Shown piece after piece: positions 10,686 to 22,100 of a stretch of 64,000 nt of DNA (within the stretch, counting starts at the first letter, position 1; every line of letters begins with the position of its first letter). The notes below the pieces were generated by a model. That model had not been told where the DNA came from. It made no database searches and saw only the letters and a program-made list of their open reading frames with translations. The stretch covers positions 434,001-498,000 of the forward strand of contig JAGPYM010000010.1 of NCBI GenBank assembly GCA_020736575.1, given 5' to 3'. Source of the DNA: Thelonectria olida (Eukaryota > Ascomycota > Sordariomycetes > Hypocreales > Nectriaceae). Both the position numbers and the translations under genes were made by a program.

Positions 10686-12035
10686 CTAGTGAACCAAGAT
10701 GTCATACCCGTCCTTGTTGATCCGCACCTCCTCCATGCCCAGCCCGTACTTGCGCCGTATCAACTCAAAGATGATCAGTCCCGCGCTCGTGCTCGGCACC
10801 TGGCGGATAGCGTTCCACCAGAAGCCGCGGTACAGCCAGCGGCCCAGCGTCGTGCCCTCGGAGGCGGCTTCGGCGAGGCACACGGCGTACGACTCCTGGT
10901 ACGCGTGGTAGTACGCGCGGAGCATGCGCCAGCGCCGCCGCGGCTGATCCGGGTTCGCGGCCGCCGTGGCCCGCAGCTTCTCCGCCTTGGCGTCCAGGTC
11001 TTCCAGGTGGTCCCAGTGCTTGACCTGGAAGTGCGTCAGCGGGTGCAGCAGCACCTGCTGGGCGAAGGAGGCGCTGAGACCGCCGAGCAGCAGGAACATG
11101 GGCTCCAGGGCGTAGTGCGGGCGGATGAAGATGTTGCCGGGCTCCTGCTCGCGGTGGCGGTGGGCCGGGCGCTTGCTGGCGAGCACGTCGACAATGTCCT
11201 CGGCCAGGCCGCCGTAGTACCACGTCACGAAGCGGTAGTAGCCCTGGGCCTTGACGTACTCAAATGTGCTGAAGAAGACGGCGCTGCCCAGGCTGTCCTT
11301 GAGGAACGACAGGCCCCAGCCGGCAAAGATGCCGCGCAGGCCGATCTCGCGGAGCTTCTCGGCGCCAAAGGTCCACATGCTCCGGGGCTTGCCGCTGCCG
11401 TCGTTGGGCATGAGGTCCCGGTGGTCGTAGCGCGCCTGGAGCGCGTCCAGCGGCGCCGCGAGCACGCTCTGCAGGCCGCCCGCGAGGAAGCCGGCGGCAA
11501 ACGTGTGGGCGGGCTGCGGCGGCGGGAAGACCCTCTTCCTCGCCTGGCCGCTCTCCTCGTGCAGCCGGCCGAGGATCTGGAGGTAGCTGGTGTACAAGAC
11601 GGCGCCGACGCCGACGTTTGCGACGAGCGGCGGCAGGATCTGGTGAGGCACGATGCCCCATCCTTGGTCTTTGATGGCCGAGGTCAACACGCCGGGCGTT
11701 GTGCTCCTCATTAACAACCAAGCCTGCCGAAAGAACAGTGTGAGCTGCGAAGCCGACGTATCGGCCGCAACGGCCTTCATCATGGCCCTCGTCCTGGCCT
11801 GGTGCAAGACCCTTGCATACGCCAGATAATCCACCCTGGTACGAAAAAACGCCTTTGCGGGAGCGCGAAAGTAAAAGGCGACCACCTGAGCGCTCAAGGC
11901 TCTCACGCCGGCGGCGGAGGCAGCGGTGGCGGCATTGCTGCGGGGGTCGCGGTCGGGAAGATAGAGGCCGTCCTGGGGCATCACCGGGAGGACGCCGGTC
12001 TGGGAGTCTGGGGCGTCATTTCGACGGAGGGACAT
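10686..12035 (-). CDS. Mitochondrial carrier-like protein
   Basis: A single-exon frame of 449 residues. The sequence shows degenerate mitochondrial carrier signatures: PLDALQ in the middle third within SVLAAPLDALQARYD, and PLTHFQ in the last third, each preceded by small-residue-rich helices (for example FAAGFLAGGLQSVLAA). These match the P-x-[D/E]-x-x-[K/R] repeats of the SLC25 family only approximately, so it is a divergent member, longer than the usual 300 residues. A probable location is the inner mitochondrial membrane; the transported substrate cannot be told. The 5' half of the gene is very GC-rich, which creates long spurious open frames on the opposite strand. It lies downstream of ELP3 on the same strand. 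Confidence 0.75.
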   Translation of the reverse strand: MSLRRNDAPDSQTGVLPVMPQDGLYLPDRDPRSNAATAASAAGVRALSAQVVAFYFRAPAKAFFRTRVDYLAYARVLHQARTRAMMKAVAADTSASQLTLFFRQAWLLMRSTTPGVLTSAIKDQGWGIVPHQILPPLVANVGVGAVLYTSYLQILGRLHEESGQARKRVFPPPQPAHTFAAGFLAGGLQSVLAAPLDALQARYDHRDLMPNDGSGKPRSMWTFGAEKLREIGLRGIFAGWGLSFLKDSLGSAVFFSTFEYVKAQGYYRFVTWYYGGLAEDIVDVLASKRPAHRHREQEPGNIFIRPHYALEPMFLLLGGLSASFAQQVLLHPLTHFQVKHWDHLEDLDAKAEKLRATAAANPDQPRRRWRMLRAYYHAYQESYAVCLAEAASEGTTLGRWLYRGFWWNAIRQVPSTSAGLIIFELIRRKYGLGMEEVRINKDGYDILVH

Positions 12036-12518
12036 GGCGTTGGCGACTCATGATGAGAGAGAGGGCGTCATGGGAAGTGCGACGAGGGAGCGGTTAAAGC
12101 GCAGCAGCGAGCGTTGATGACGCTATGACTAAGCAGTGGTGAGCCAATGAGGTGTTGAGGATCGAGGTCCTGAGGCCAAACGACGACTGCAGCTGACCAA
12201 GTTGTGGCTGAGGAGTATCTGCCTGGTGAGGCCAGTCTCATGACACCTTTTTTTTGGAGTAATTGATAAAGATTCAAACAGCTTCCTTTGAAAATACTTG
12301 GAGTGAGCTTGGTCATTGTCTCCGGCATCTATCAAGAGCTCACGAGTGCGTCGAATGAGACTGTCATGGAGGTACATAGAATAGTTTCTCATTTCAAACC
12401 GTCATATCTGATGCTACCATGTTCCAAATACGCCATGTATAAATCCGACTTTTTCCCTTTTCATGAGGTATTTCCCTCAACGCGTCCCCTTCATTTTCGT
12501 AGCTTCCAAGCATTGCCA
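12036..12518. other. Intergenic region, ELP3 3' side and carrier promoter
   Basis: This 483-bp stretch lies between two minus-strand genes and must hold the ELP3 3' UTR and the promoter of the carrier gene. I see no gene in it. Confidence 0.5.
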
Positions 12519-14249
12519 TCATTCCTCTTGAGGCCGACCATCCAGCCACTTGCTCATATAAGGTCCATCCAGCCAGTATCCCAGTTTCTTGTAGTAACTT
12601 CTCACACCAACCCCAGAAATGACGCTGATCTTGTCGCTACCGTGCTCCTCTCTTGCGATCCTCTCCGCCTCCTCCATCAATAGCGTTCCGAAGCCTTGGT
12701 GCTGGAACTTGCGTGGGTCACGGGCGTGAACAGGGACGGCGGTTCCATACACGTGAAGCTCTCTCACGATACTAGTGGGCTGGCCGATGAGCTCCTCTCG
12801 GAACGTGTACTTTTCTGTGCACTTGCGCAGTCTCAACAGGGCAACCAGAATATCCTGCTTGGGATCCTCGTAGGCAAGGAACGTCTCCCAGCCACCGTTT
12901 GCTGCATAGTCTCTCCGCACGAGCTCAATTTGGTTTGGTCTAATCTTGTTCTTGATTTCGTTGACACCAACCTCTCGGGTTCGCACGTCTCGGCAAGTTG
13001 TGCCAAAGTCCTTCATTCGAGCGAGGGCCAGCTCTCGCAGGTTTCCGTTTTCGACTCCAGAAGTGACCAAGGGCATGGGAATATCTCGCTGGACACGGTA
13101 AATGCGAGTCCATGGGGGGATAAGGGCCATAATCCTGGCAACCAGGTCGATGAGACCGTTGGGAGTGTAGTTCTGATACCGTCCTGTTCGCCATAGCTCG
13201 TAGAGCCCAGTGCCTCGAATAACGAGCGTAGGATAAATCTTAAGACCGTCGGTTCTGAAAGCTGGGCTCTCAAAGTACTCTCTAAACTGATCAATGTCGC
13301 GCTCCATGCCCACATTTGGCAGGTCGGGCATCATGTGGCTGACGACCTTGTAACCCGCATCCTTGGCCACACAAAATGTCTCTGCCACCGACGCAACTGT
13401 GTGTCCTCGATTCGTGTCTCGGGCCACATCCTCGTACAGGGACTGGACACCAACCTCGAGTCGGGTGCAGCCGTATCTCAACATGTCGGAGAGATGAGGC
13501 TGAAGGCAGTAGTCGGGGCGAGTCTCGATTGTGATGCCGACACACTTGACGTTACTCATTTCTCCCGCCTCAACCGCCTCGTCAACGCTCGTTGTCTGGT
13601 ACCCGCTCAGGGCGTTGTGCAGTTGGGCAATAAACTCCTCTCGGTATGACTCAGGCAGGGACATAAAGGTACCGCCCATGATGATGTACTCGACTTTGTC
13701 GACAGAGTGGCCAAGCGACTTGAGCTGGTCAACTCGACCTCGGGCTTGCTCAAACGGGTCATATCGAGCTCGAATAGCTCGCATGGACGTCGGTTCATAT
13801 CCAGTATAGGACTGAGTGCTGTATTCAAAGTCGGAGTCGGGGCCGCCGGGGCAGTAGACGCAAATGTTTCCAGTATAGGCAATGTGAGGACATCGGTGAG
13901 GCTTGCACATGACAGCAACGACAGCGATGCCAGACGAGGTCCGAATGGGCTTTGCGACGAGCTTGGGCAGGATGTACTTCTTGTAGTGTTCGGGGATGGA
14001 GGCGATGATGGCCGTGAGGGGCGGGATGTTCATGAGCTTGTGCTTCTTGGACAGCTTATTGCGCAGGGTGTTGAGATTGATATTCTTGGGAGCTCGACCA
14101 GCCTTGGAGGCTTCGTGCTCTTCTATGAGGGCGTTTGCGACGTCGGCGCAGCATCGCAGGAAGCGTTCGCTCTCGGGGGCGAGGTCAGCGCCGGCTTTCC
14201 TCTTGGACGTCGAGGTGGGCGCCGTGGCCGTCATTGTGGCGGTTGCCAT
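12519..14249 (-). CDS. ELP3: Elongator subunit 3, radical SAM tRNA-modifying enzyme
   Basis: 576 residues in one exon. The open frame extends to an ATG at 14429, but the upstream 60 residues look like leader sequence; the ATG at 14249 ([11 protein letters not shown]) is the likely start. Elp3 is the catalytic subunit of Elongator and forms the cm5U-type modification at wobble uridine of tRNAs. The radical SAM domain carries the Fe-S cysteines in [17 protein letters not shown], followed by TIETRPDYC and LEVGVQS. The C-terminal GNAT domain shows [13 protein letters not shown] and [12 protein letters not shown]. Length and motif order fit eukaryotic Elp3 throughout. Confidence 0.97.
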   Translation of the reverse strand: MATATMTATAPTSTSKRKAGADLAPESERFLRCCADVANALIEEHEASKAGRAPKNINLNTLRNKLSKKHKLMNIPPLTAIIASIPEHYKKYILPKLVAKPIRTSSGIAVVAVMCKPHRCPHIAYTGNICVYCPGGPDSDFEYSTQSYTGYEPTSMRAIRARYDPFEQARGRVDQLKSLGHSVDKVEYIIMGGTFMSLPESYREEFIAQLHNALSGYQTTSVDEAVEAGEMSNVKCVGITIETRPDYCLQPHLSDMLRYGCTRLEVGVQSLYEDVARDTNRGHTVASVAETFCVAKDAGYKVVSHMMPDLPNVGMERDIDQFREYFESPAFRTDGLKIYPTLVIRGTGLYELWRTGRYQNYTPNGLIDLVARIMALIPPWTRIYRVQRDIPMPLVTSGVENGNLRELALARMKDFGTTCRDVRTREVGVNEIKNKIRPNQIELVRRDYAANGGWETFLAYEDPKQDILVALLRLRKCTEKYTFREELIGQPTSIVRELHVYGTAVPVHARDPRKFQHQGFGTLLMEEAERIAREEHGSDKISVISGVGVRSYYKKLGYWLDGPYMSKWLDGRPQEE

Positions 14250-14858
14250 GATTGCTGGAGTCTGCGCTGAGTTTGTCGCTGGGCGTGATTGCCGTCTCTG
14301 AGGCGTTGGGTGGGTTTGTTGGTCGAATTGCTGGTTTTGTGCAATGCAGATGTTCTGGATAAGTTGATAGAATCCTTGTCTGCCCCTCCAAAAGATGATG
14401 CTGGAGCTTGGTGGGGCTCGGGTTTTCACCCACTGACCAAAGGCTCATTTCTAAATCTTGCATGCGCTTAAGTTGGGGGGTACCTCAACTTTGAGCATTA
14501 ATAAAAAAAAACATTCGTTAGAATTAGATAACTTGTATTTATATGCATGTACAGGGAAATATATAGGTCTATATTCGACACGAACCGTGTAGTCATCTTA
14601 TACCGATCTGAGTTTTTCTTTCGAAGAAGAGTACAAGTAGTAAATGGCATTTTGTTTTGGAAGCATGCTAGAACAGCAAAGAGCATAGAATATTGTACCT
14701 GGATCCCAGTTAGATGAAACAAAAAATGCAAAGCTCATAGTATGTAGAGAGATCAACAGGACAAATATGTAAGGTATTCCGGTATACCATACGTAAGCCA
14801 TCTACCTGAGATACCTGGGTAGGTAAATATGCACGCCTTCACTCCACGTCTCAAGCCT
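14250..14858. other. Intergenic region with AT-rich core
   Basis: This lies between the ELP3 start and the end of the broken NLR tail. The part at about 14490-14830 is clearly more AT-rich than its surroundings and has long A runs. Part is the ELP3 5' leader and promoter; part is probably the 3' UTR of the NLR gene. No convincing gene. Confidence 0.45.
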
Positions 14859-15230
14859 TCAGGCCTCTCTCGTCTTTCCTCGTTGCCTTCTAGTTCGTAG
14901 CGCTTTCTCTACCTTGCGGAGAAATGCCTCGGAATCCAAACTTTTGCCGTCGTTTTTGTCGAGCTTTCTCCTCTGATTGACCACTTCATGAATGAGAACC
15001 AAGGCATCCTCTAATCGGCCGTCGACTGCATACGGCGTGGCTAGCTCATGTCGTGAAGATAGCAGTCGAGAGTCATCTTCTGAGAGAGCCTTTGCTCCCT
15101 TTGCTCCAGTATGCTCTAAAAGATTGATCGAGTCCTCTATTCTTTCGCCGCGCCTGTGAAACTTGCCGGGTTGTGTTTGTTGCCGTAGTAGCTTCGAGTA
15201 GTCCTTGTCCGAGAGGGCGTCCGAGAGGGT
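14859..15230 (-). pseudogene. Frame-shifted C-terminal TPR tail of the NLR gene
   Basis: Downstream of the NLR frame, the next frame continues the same tetratricopeptide pattern for about 120 residues before a stop at 14859. It includes a helix pair containing RIEDSINLLEHT and another starting SRHELATPYAVDGRLEDAL, close in style to the upstream repeats (for example EAIELLEPVV). The original frame instead runs into low-quality sequence and stops at 15073. The switch fits a single extra base near 15231, or an equivalent indel, within an AAAGG context. It could be a real allele-inactivating or tail-trimming mutation, an assembly error, or a missed 55-nt intron (GTATGG...AAAG at about 15286-15232). 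That intron would delete an intact-looking TPR helix, so I rank it lower. Confidence 0.6.
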
Positions 15231-18200
15231 CCTTTCTGTTTTCCTTGAGCTCGATCGCTTTCTCTCGCTTCTTAGCAATACCATACAGCCAGGCGAGCTC
15301 TTCTTCACACTGGAGTCGCTTCTCGTCTTCAACCAAACAGGTTCTTGCAAGTAGTGCAACAACAGGCTCCAGAAGCTCGATCGCCTCCTGGGCCCTGTTC
15401 GCCTCGCCGTATTGGCGACAAAGTTCAATAATGGCCTGTTGTCGCTCACGATCCCCTTCTGGATATGCACTTTGCTTCCTAACAACTTCCTCCAAGAGAG
15501 ATATTCCTTCTGTCTTTCTCCCATGGATAAGATAGGCCTTAGCCAACCACTTTTCCACTCGAATCGGTCCCGCACCATTCTCGTGAAGGGATTTTCGGCA
15601 TTCAGCCACGTGCTCGAGCAACTCGATTGCTTCCTTTCCTTTGCCAGCTTCCAAATATGCTTTACCCAAGCCCTGCTCACAGTCGAGTCGGACAGGATGA
15701 TGCGCAGGCAGCTGCTTTGCCACATCGAAGATGCTTTCTAGTAATCCAATAGCCTCAAATACCTGCCTATTCTTCATGTGCGTGCCTGCCAGTCGGCACA
15801 TTAATTTGAGGTGTGAAGTCGTCGAGTTCTGTGAGCGTCCAGGGTGGTCCGGCAAGTTTCCTGCTACTGAAGCGAAGTCCTCGAGCAATTTCTTTGCCTT
15901 CTCATTCTGCCGGGTGTGAGCATACACATCTGCAAGAAGATTGAGTGCGAACAGTCTTGGCCAACTGTCTTTGGCTAGCAGGTCTTCATCAATTGCCACT
16001 ATGGGCTCCAGCAATGCGATTGCCTTGTCGTACTGTCCCATGTTCGCGTATACCCGGCCAAGAAAAGCCTCTGAGTGGACCCGACTTTCATGAGCCTCGG
16101 GTAGGGCTTTTCTTCTGGCTGCCTTGATATGTTCCAATAGCTCAATAGCCTTTCCACCCTGGTGAGCCTTGTTGTAGGTTCTTGCAAGCGTGTATTCTGC
16201 GGAAAGGATATCTTCGTGTCCTTCTGGAAGATTGCTGCTTCTCCAATTTGCGGACTCTTGATGACATGCAATTGCTTCTTGGAGCCGACCGTCCTCCTTA
16301 AGACATTTACCAACAATCAGGAGTAAGTCACTCCTGGTCATGCCACCTCGCGTTTCACTTTCCCGTAGAAGCTTCAGAGCATGAGGGAGGAATACCCTCC
16401 ATTTGGACCGATTCTCCCAGCGAACAGAAGGAAAGACACGGTGCACATGTTCAACAGCGGTGATAACGATGGCATCGGAAGACTCGTGTCGCTGAACCCA
16501 TATTCGCGTTGCTAGATGGACTAGACTGTGCATATCGAACATGTCATGGCCGTCGCGCGGAGAAAGAAATGCATACGCGCAGAGCGTGCCAATCGAAAAG
16601 TCCAACTGCTCCTCAGAGTCTCGTACAGGCAGCAGGGACCGAGGGATAGATTTTGGCTCGATGCAGGATATGAAGCGAAGCAGAGTTGCAGCCGTCTCAT
16701 CACGATTCAATATCTGGTCGAAAGACACCATCCAGGTCGTTGCTACAGCGTGTTGTGTTTCGTCGTATCGAGTTCGATCTCGGAATTCTCTGCTCATTAA
16801 GCTGATGGTCTCCCTCTCTGTGCCGCGGAGCAGCTCTAGGTATCTCGAGACCGACACATGGTTCCGATTGAGGTATGCTACTGCTTGAACGATGGCCAAG
16901 GGTAACCAAGTGAGCTCGCGAAGAAGTTCCTCAATGGCGACATCTTGAAGAAGCTCCTGTCGCTGAAGAGACTTTCCGAGGACTGACCTGGCCTCTTCGC
17001 CACTCATTTCCTTGAGCTCAATGAAATCGCCCTCCGACACCGCCGTTGCGATCTCTCTCGACCTTGTCGTGAAGAGAATGCGGCCATCTGGACTTTCTGG
17101 TAAGTACCTCTCCATTCCACCAGGCCTTTCTGTTGTCCCGAGAACAAGGTCGACGTCGTCCGCGTTGTCCAAGATGAGGAACCACGGACCGGCTTTGGGT
17201 GAGCTCAGATAATCACGGACCAGATCTTTGACGTTTTCCTCACCATCGTTCTCGTTGTCGCTCTTGCTCCTCAGAACACCCAGATCTGTAGCAATCTTTG
17301 TGTAAGACTGCTCAAAACTGTTCTCACTCAACGCAGATACCCAGAACACCGAGAAGTTCGGCTTCTGTTCTTGTACCTGGTAGGCAAATGTCAAGGCAAC
17401 TTGAGTCTTGCCCATACCACCCAGACCTACTACGGAGACTCTCGGACAATTGGGCTGCATGAAGAACATGGTATCGAGAGCGTCCAACGTCGAAGTCCTG
17501 CCGACGAACCGTTTGTTTTTGGGGAAGGGTATCAAGCAATGGGCCGGAGGTTGCCGTATGGGTAACGTCAATTCGGGTGTGGCTGGTTGTATGGACGGGG
17601 GTATAAGGCGATTGTGATATTCCTGGAAGACTTAGTGATGCTGAGGTGTTGGGATAGACTTCTCCTACCTTGACGACATCTTCAAAGGATCTATCGGCCA
17701 GCTCTGTACGAAAGGTATCAGCTAACAACACATCAGGAGCCTTCTTTCGCTGTGCAGCACTTACCCTGCTTTTGCTTGAGATTGTTAGCCAGGTGCCGCA
17801 GTTGAGATATCTGGGCTTGCCCCTCCAGATAGTTGCTGGTGGCCACTTTGATAGTGGCCGTATGCTGAAACTCGGCCAGGCCAACGGCCTCAAGCCCGCG
17901 ATCGACATTGAAGCGAAAGATGCTATGATCTTCGTACCCTTGGCCCCATCTCCTAACGAACTTTTCCGCCGTGTCGGCCGTCTCAGTTGCCAGACCAACT
18001 AGTGCACTGGAGACAAACTTGTCGATGCGGTCCTCTACGCGCTTCATCTTGGGATTACCGGTGCCGATGGAGATGAAGCATTTGACCAAGGGTTTGAGGT
18101 CGCCGGAGATGGGACACCAGATATCTCTAGCCTCTCCTTCAACTTCATCAACAGGGTTGTTTGCCCCCAGAGCGCCGTCGACATATTTCATTCCGTTGAT

Positions 18201-18941
18201 GTCGACGGGGTCGAAGAACCCAGTAGCGGCTGAGGTTGCCAGGGCAGCTTCACAGATTGTGCAAGAGATTCCGGGCTTCTCTGGCAACGAATAGCTTCGT
18301 AGACGCTGTGTAGCTCGGGGGCTTGTCGAAGTAGCGCAGACAAAACTGGGCTGCGTTAGCTGTGTCAATGGTATTAGGACATGCCCTCGGTATACTGACA
18401 CCTTGCACCCTCGATCAATCCCATCATTAAGCAGGTCTGTTGCCGAGAATCCCTTCGATGAAACGACAGCTTCAATTGCTTTCTTGAGCTTTTTGGAGTC
18501 GAATCGGGATTTGATTTTGCCAGAGAGACTGAGTCGAAAGCGTCGTAACTGTTGTCCAAATATCGACTCCATGAGTTCAGTATAAGCAGCAATGCATTCG
18601 CCCACATCCATTTGAAGTCTCCCGAGCATGATGGCGATAAGCCTTGGAAGTGATTGTTAGTAACTGCGCAACATGGATCAGTTGTCTAGCTTGTGTACTT
18701 ACCCGCCGGTGCTTGTGCCACCAATGAGGTCAAATACCTCGCAGGGCTTCTTGTCGGCCAGGCCCTGCCGCTCTCTTTCTCGATTGAGTCCTGCCATGAT
18801 CATCTCAAGAACGTAGAGCGAGGATAGCCCTTTGACACCACCGCCATCAAAAGAGAGCAGACACAGGCCCTTCTGTTCAACAGGGTTGATTGGCGGGTCG
18901 AGCAGTCGTTGTTCACGGTCGGTGGACCGTGTATCAGTCAT
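15073..18941 (-). CDS. Patatin-NB-ARC-TPR NLR-like protein
   Basis: Exons 18703-18941, 18400-18642, 17765-18345, 17669-17703 and 15073-17622 give 1215 residues. Introns are 46-61 nt. The N-terminal patatin-like phospholipase has the oxyanion loop DGGGVKG (32-38), the nucleophile elbow GTSTG (75-79) and the DGA motif (217-219), so the Ser-Asp dyad is intact. The NB-ARC region has Walker A GLGGMGKT (about 432-439), Walker B FLILDNADD (about 514-522) and TTRSREIA. From about residue 780, TPR units of roughly 42 residues repeat (for example KAIELLEHIKAARR). This is a classic fungal NLR architecture, associated with allorecognition and programmed cell death; the lipase would be the effector and the TPRs the sensor. 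One intron uses a GTCAGT donor, supported by the resulting CKVFVCATS junction. The C-terminus is frame-broken. Two HET genes follow immediately. Confidence 0.9.
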
Positions 18942-19582
18942 GTTGAGACTCGACTTGCAACTGCAAGCCGATGCGAATGAAGGATTTCAGAGAATGGGCT
19001 CATACGTCGGTTGCTGGCTGATGATAAATCGATGAGCTGTGTAAAGACGGTAAGAACCACTTTCGTCCGCAGGTGCTGAGCCTTGGGGAACTGGTTGGGC
19101 TTAGTCACGAGACGCAGATGTGCAGATGCTGCATACGTACCTAGCCTGCGCCCAAGGCTTTCTTGCCTTTTATCTTGTCCATTTATATCTATTTCATGCC
19201 ACGATGGAATTGCAGCCTGTGAAAGAGTGGCATGGATGGCTGTGTCAGGATGAGAGAAAACCGCCTCGGGCCATGTTGTATAACGAGACACCCACTGAAC
19301 GGGTGCAACGTCTACACTTTTGCAAGATGAAGATGAAGATGAAGATGTACAGAGCCGAGACAGGGCGGGCCAGGGAAGCGTGGCCCAACATGGCGCTAAT
19401 GTATCCAGGTTGTTGAATAAATCTGCCATTCAGCCTGGCTTGAGGCGCAGCAGCAGCAACGGCATTCAAGCATGTACTGTACGGCGACTGATTCTTCTGG
19501 CAACAACGCATCCAGTTCATTCAATCATCGTTGATTGCTGTTGTGTCCCGGATATGGGATAATATGCGCGCTGACGGCTTCA
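18942..19582. other. Divergent promoter between NLR and HET genes
   Basis: This 641-bp interval separates the start codons of the NLR gene (-) and the first HET gene (+). It holds both upstream regions and a short AAGATG repeat at 19324-19347. I see no further gene. Confidence 0.5.
19324..19347 (+). repeat. (AAGATG)4 microsatellite
   Basis: Four perfect tandem copies of a hexamer lie in the shared upstream region of the NLR and HET genes. Such tracts vary in length between strains. Confidence 0.9.
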
Positions 19583-22063
19583 ATGTACGTGTTCGACTAT
19601 GACGATGGCCTTCAGCGGCGAAGGAACAGGCGACTACTCATATCAATCGTATTCGAAGCAGCCCGAGAAACTCTACAACTCCTTGCGAGAGCGGCTTACG
19701 GCGTCATCTGCCAATGGACGTCTTTCATACTTTTCATTGTCGTCCAAGTCACCCCGTTCTGGGCTATTATCTACCTATACTACACCCTCTGGCCAAACAT
19801 ATTCGATGAAGTGCATTGGCTCATTCTGGCCATTCCTGTTCTCATTGTTACCTACATTACCAGGTCCTTGTTCACACTGGCCTTGGGATTGTTCCATTCT
19901 TTCGCTGTGCGAAGATGGGGTCGCGCATATGCTCGGAGGATACCAAGATGGATGATATCGGAACAGCTACAGGACACCACACGCGACTTGAAGTTGTCCT
20001 TCTCTAACAGTGCGACATTCTATCGCGGCGTCCTATGGCTGTTCCGCCAACCCCAACGCTGGCGTGAGTCGCGAAATCAACCACCTGAGAATGTCTGCAT
20101 GGTCTGCCACAATCTTGACCCAGACCGGCATTGCAGGTACACGCCAGAAAATGGGAATATTCAATATCGTGATCTGTTGAGCACCTACAGAGACTGTGCT
20201 ATCTGTGCCACGTTGCATGCAGCAGTGTGTCGCTTCTATCCACCAGCCGACACTTCGAATGCGTTCTTCTACCAATGGAAACGATATCAGCCAGGCGACG
20301 ATATTATTTTAGTCTGGAACAAGCACAAAAAGATGATAACGATAGAGCTGAAGAACATCGTCGCCGTTTGGCCGCGCATGACCTTCTATTGTCTGGGAAA
20401 AGGGTTGGATCTTCCCTTGATCTCTTCCCCAAGAGCAGCCGTCGACGATACAAGGTCAGAATCAACCATGCACCGAGTCCTGTCGTGGATAACAGAGTGC
20501 ACGACAGATCATGAGAATTGTAGTAGGAACCAGCCACATCCTTTGCCAGACCGGGTGCTGGACCTGGGTAATTCACCCAACTCTCCTATTAAACTGGTCG
20601 AGACACGAAACGAACTGGGATACTACGCCTGTCTAAGCCATCGTTGGGGTTCCAAGCAGCCTCTGCGAACGCTGAGCGGGAACAAGGACGCTTTCATGGC
20701 TGGCATTCACATGGCTGCGCTGCCCAAGACGTTCCAGGAAGCAGTCACTGTTTGTCGCCAGCTTTCTCTTCGCTACTTTTGGGTGGACTCGCTGTGCATC
20801 GTGCAAGATTCTGTCGACGAGTGGGAAAGGCAGCTGCCGAAAATGGCCAACATCTACGAGAACGCCTTTCTCACTATTGCAGCTACAAAGGCGAACGGAC
20901 ACGAGGAGGGCCTGCATCCTAACGGTGAAAGCCGCACTGTCTACTTGGAACGTATTCCCGCCCACGAGATAGGCCATGGAGTGTCCGAAGACGTGTACGT
21001 GCGGTTGGAATACCAGGACAAAGGCGGCATCAGGCACTGGGATATCCAGAGTCCCGATCAGCAGCATGAAGAGGAATGGCCGCTCCTCACTAGAGCGTGG
21101 GTCTTCCAGGAACGTCTCCTATCACCGAGAATGCTTCACTTTGCAAAGAGAGAACTCGTATGGGAGTGTCGCACTGGCGTCTTTTGTGACTGTGGCCGAG
21201 AGCACGATGACAAAGCCGATGACCTCGAGTTTCGAAGACTCGTCAGCAGCAAGTCCATCAAGACGACTAACGCGACGCCTTTGCAGCTGCGAGCGCTGTG
21301 GTATGCTATTGTTGAGCGGTACTCACGTCTCATGGGGAACCTCACTGTCGAAAGTGACGCTTTTCCGGCACTTGCTGGTCTTGCGAGCCGCATTTCTGGA
21401 CTCCTGGAGGATGAATACGTAGCTGGACTATGGCGAAGCAACATGGTCGAAGGCTTGTTGTGGGCTCGTAAGAATGAGACTCCAGACAACAGGCCAGTAC
21501 GTCCAAAGTCGTGGCGGGCACCGAGCTGGTCTTGGGCGTCGATAACGGACGAGATCTCGTACAAGCACAACACGACCTCGGGCTGGTTCCGGCCGGAGCT
21601 GCACGAGATTTACGCTGCCGTGGAAGATGTCGAGTGTGTTCCGACAGGATCTCAGAGGACGGGACCGATATCCTCAGCAGCTTTGACTCTTTCAGGCTGG
21701 GTTTCGCATGCAAGCGTTCGGGCTCGGCACACGGAGAGGCGAAACTGGTACACCGACGAGTTGACGGTACAGGTCGATTGCGATCTCGTCTGGCAGCATG
21801 ATGGGCATGAGTCGTCGCTACGCCCAGATCATCCGGAAGATGTAGTAGATGGGGAGACTGTGTTGTGTCTGAGGTTGGCGAGGATCGACAAGAGGGACTG
21901 GTATTTAGTGCTCGTCAGAGACACTCAGTCGCCGGGTTCGTTTAGGAGGTGGGGATTGTATGAGGGAGCCGACGTGACGTGGGAGTGGACGTCGATGGAG
22001 AGCTGGCGGAGGCGGGCGGAACAGAGATATCATGAGGAGAAACGAGTACTACGAATTGTATGA
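19583..22063 (+). CDS. HET-domain protein with N-terminal membrane segments
   Basis: Single exon, 826 residues from the first true ATG at 19583; the frame is open slightly upstream but without an ATG. Residues about 43-67 and 79-105 are strongly hydrophobic and interrupted by charged residues, consistent with two membrane helices; a basic stretch (RRWGRAYARRIPRW) follows. A Cys-rich segment comes next (CMVCHNLDPDRHC and later CAICATLHAAVC, about 172-216). The HET domain begins near 348 with YYACLSHRWGS and continues through LPKTFQEAV, YFWVDSLCIVQD and YENAFLTIAAT, and the tail has APSWSWASI. HET domains trigger incompatibility cell death in fungi and are related to TIR domains. The membrane anchor is unusual for the family. 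Its stop lies 37 bp from that of the next HET gene. Confidence 0.9.
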   Translation: MYVFDYDDGLQRRRNRRLLISIVFEAARETLQLLARAAYGVICQWTSFILFIVVQVTPFWAIIYLYYTLWPNIFDEVHWLILAIPVLIVTYITRSLFTLALGLFHSFAVRRWGRAYARRIPRWMISEQLQDTTRDLKLSFSNSATFYRGVLWLFRQPQRWRESRNQPPENVCMVCHNLDPDRHCRYTPENGNIQYRDLLSTYRDCAICATLHAAVCRFYPPADTSNAFFYQWKRYQPGDDIILVWNKHKKMITIELKNIVAVWPRMTFYCLGKGLDLPLISSPRAAVDDTRSESTMHRVLSWITECTTDHENCSRNQPHPLPDRVLDLGNSPNSPIKLVETRNELGYYACLSHRWGSKQPLRTLSGNKDAFMAGIHMAALPKTFQEAVTVCRQLSLRYFWVDSLCIVQDSVDEWERQLPKMANIYENAFLTIAATKANGHEEGLHPNGESRTVYLERIPAHEIGHGVSEDVYVRLEYQDKGGIRHWDIQSPDQQHEEEWPLLTRAWVFQERLLSPRMLHFAKRELVWECRTGVFCDCGREHDDKADDLEFRRLVSSKSIKTTNATPLQLRALWYAIVERYSRLMGNLTVESDAFPALAGLASRISGLLEDEYVAGLWRSNMVEGLLWARKNETPDNRPVRPKSWRAPSWSWASITDEISYKHNTTSGWFRPELHEIYAAVEDVECVPTGSQRTGPISSAALTLSGWVSHASVRARHTERRNWYTDELTVQVDCDLVWQHDGHESSLRPDHPEDVVDGETVLCLRLARIDKRDWYLVLVRDTQSPGSFRRWGLYEGADVTWEWTSMESWRRRAEQRYHEEKRVLRIV

Positions 22064-22100
22064 TTGTGCTACTCAGACTTATAGACACTATCACGACCAT

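Noticed and set aside
10689..11714. 341-codon plus-strand frame
   Set aside because: It is the antisense of the GC-rich carrier gene; its composition (Val/Arg/Ala/Gly runs) is typical of a shadow frame and no family is visible.
14498..14731. 77-codon minus-strand frame in AT-rich DNA
   Set aside because: Phe/Tyr/Ile-rich translation reflects local AT content, not coding.
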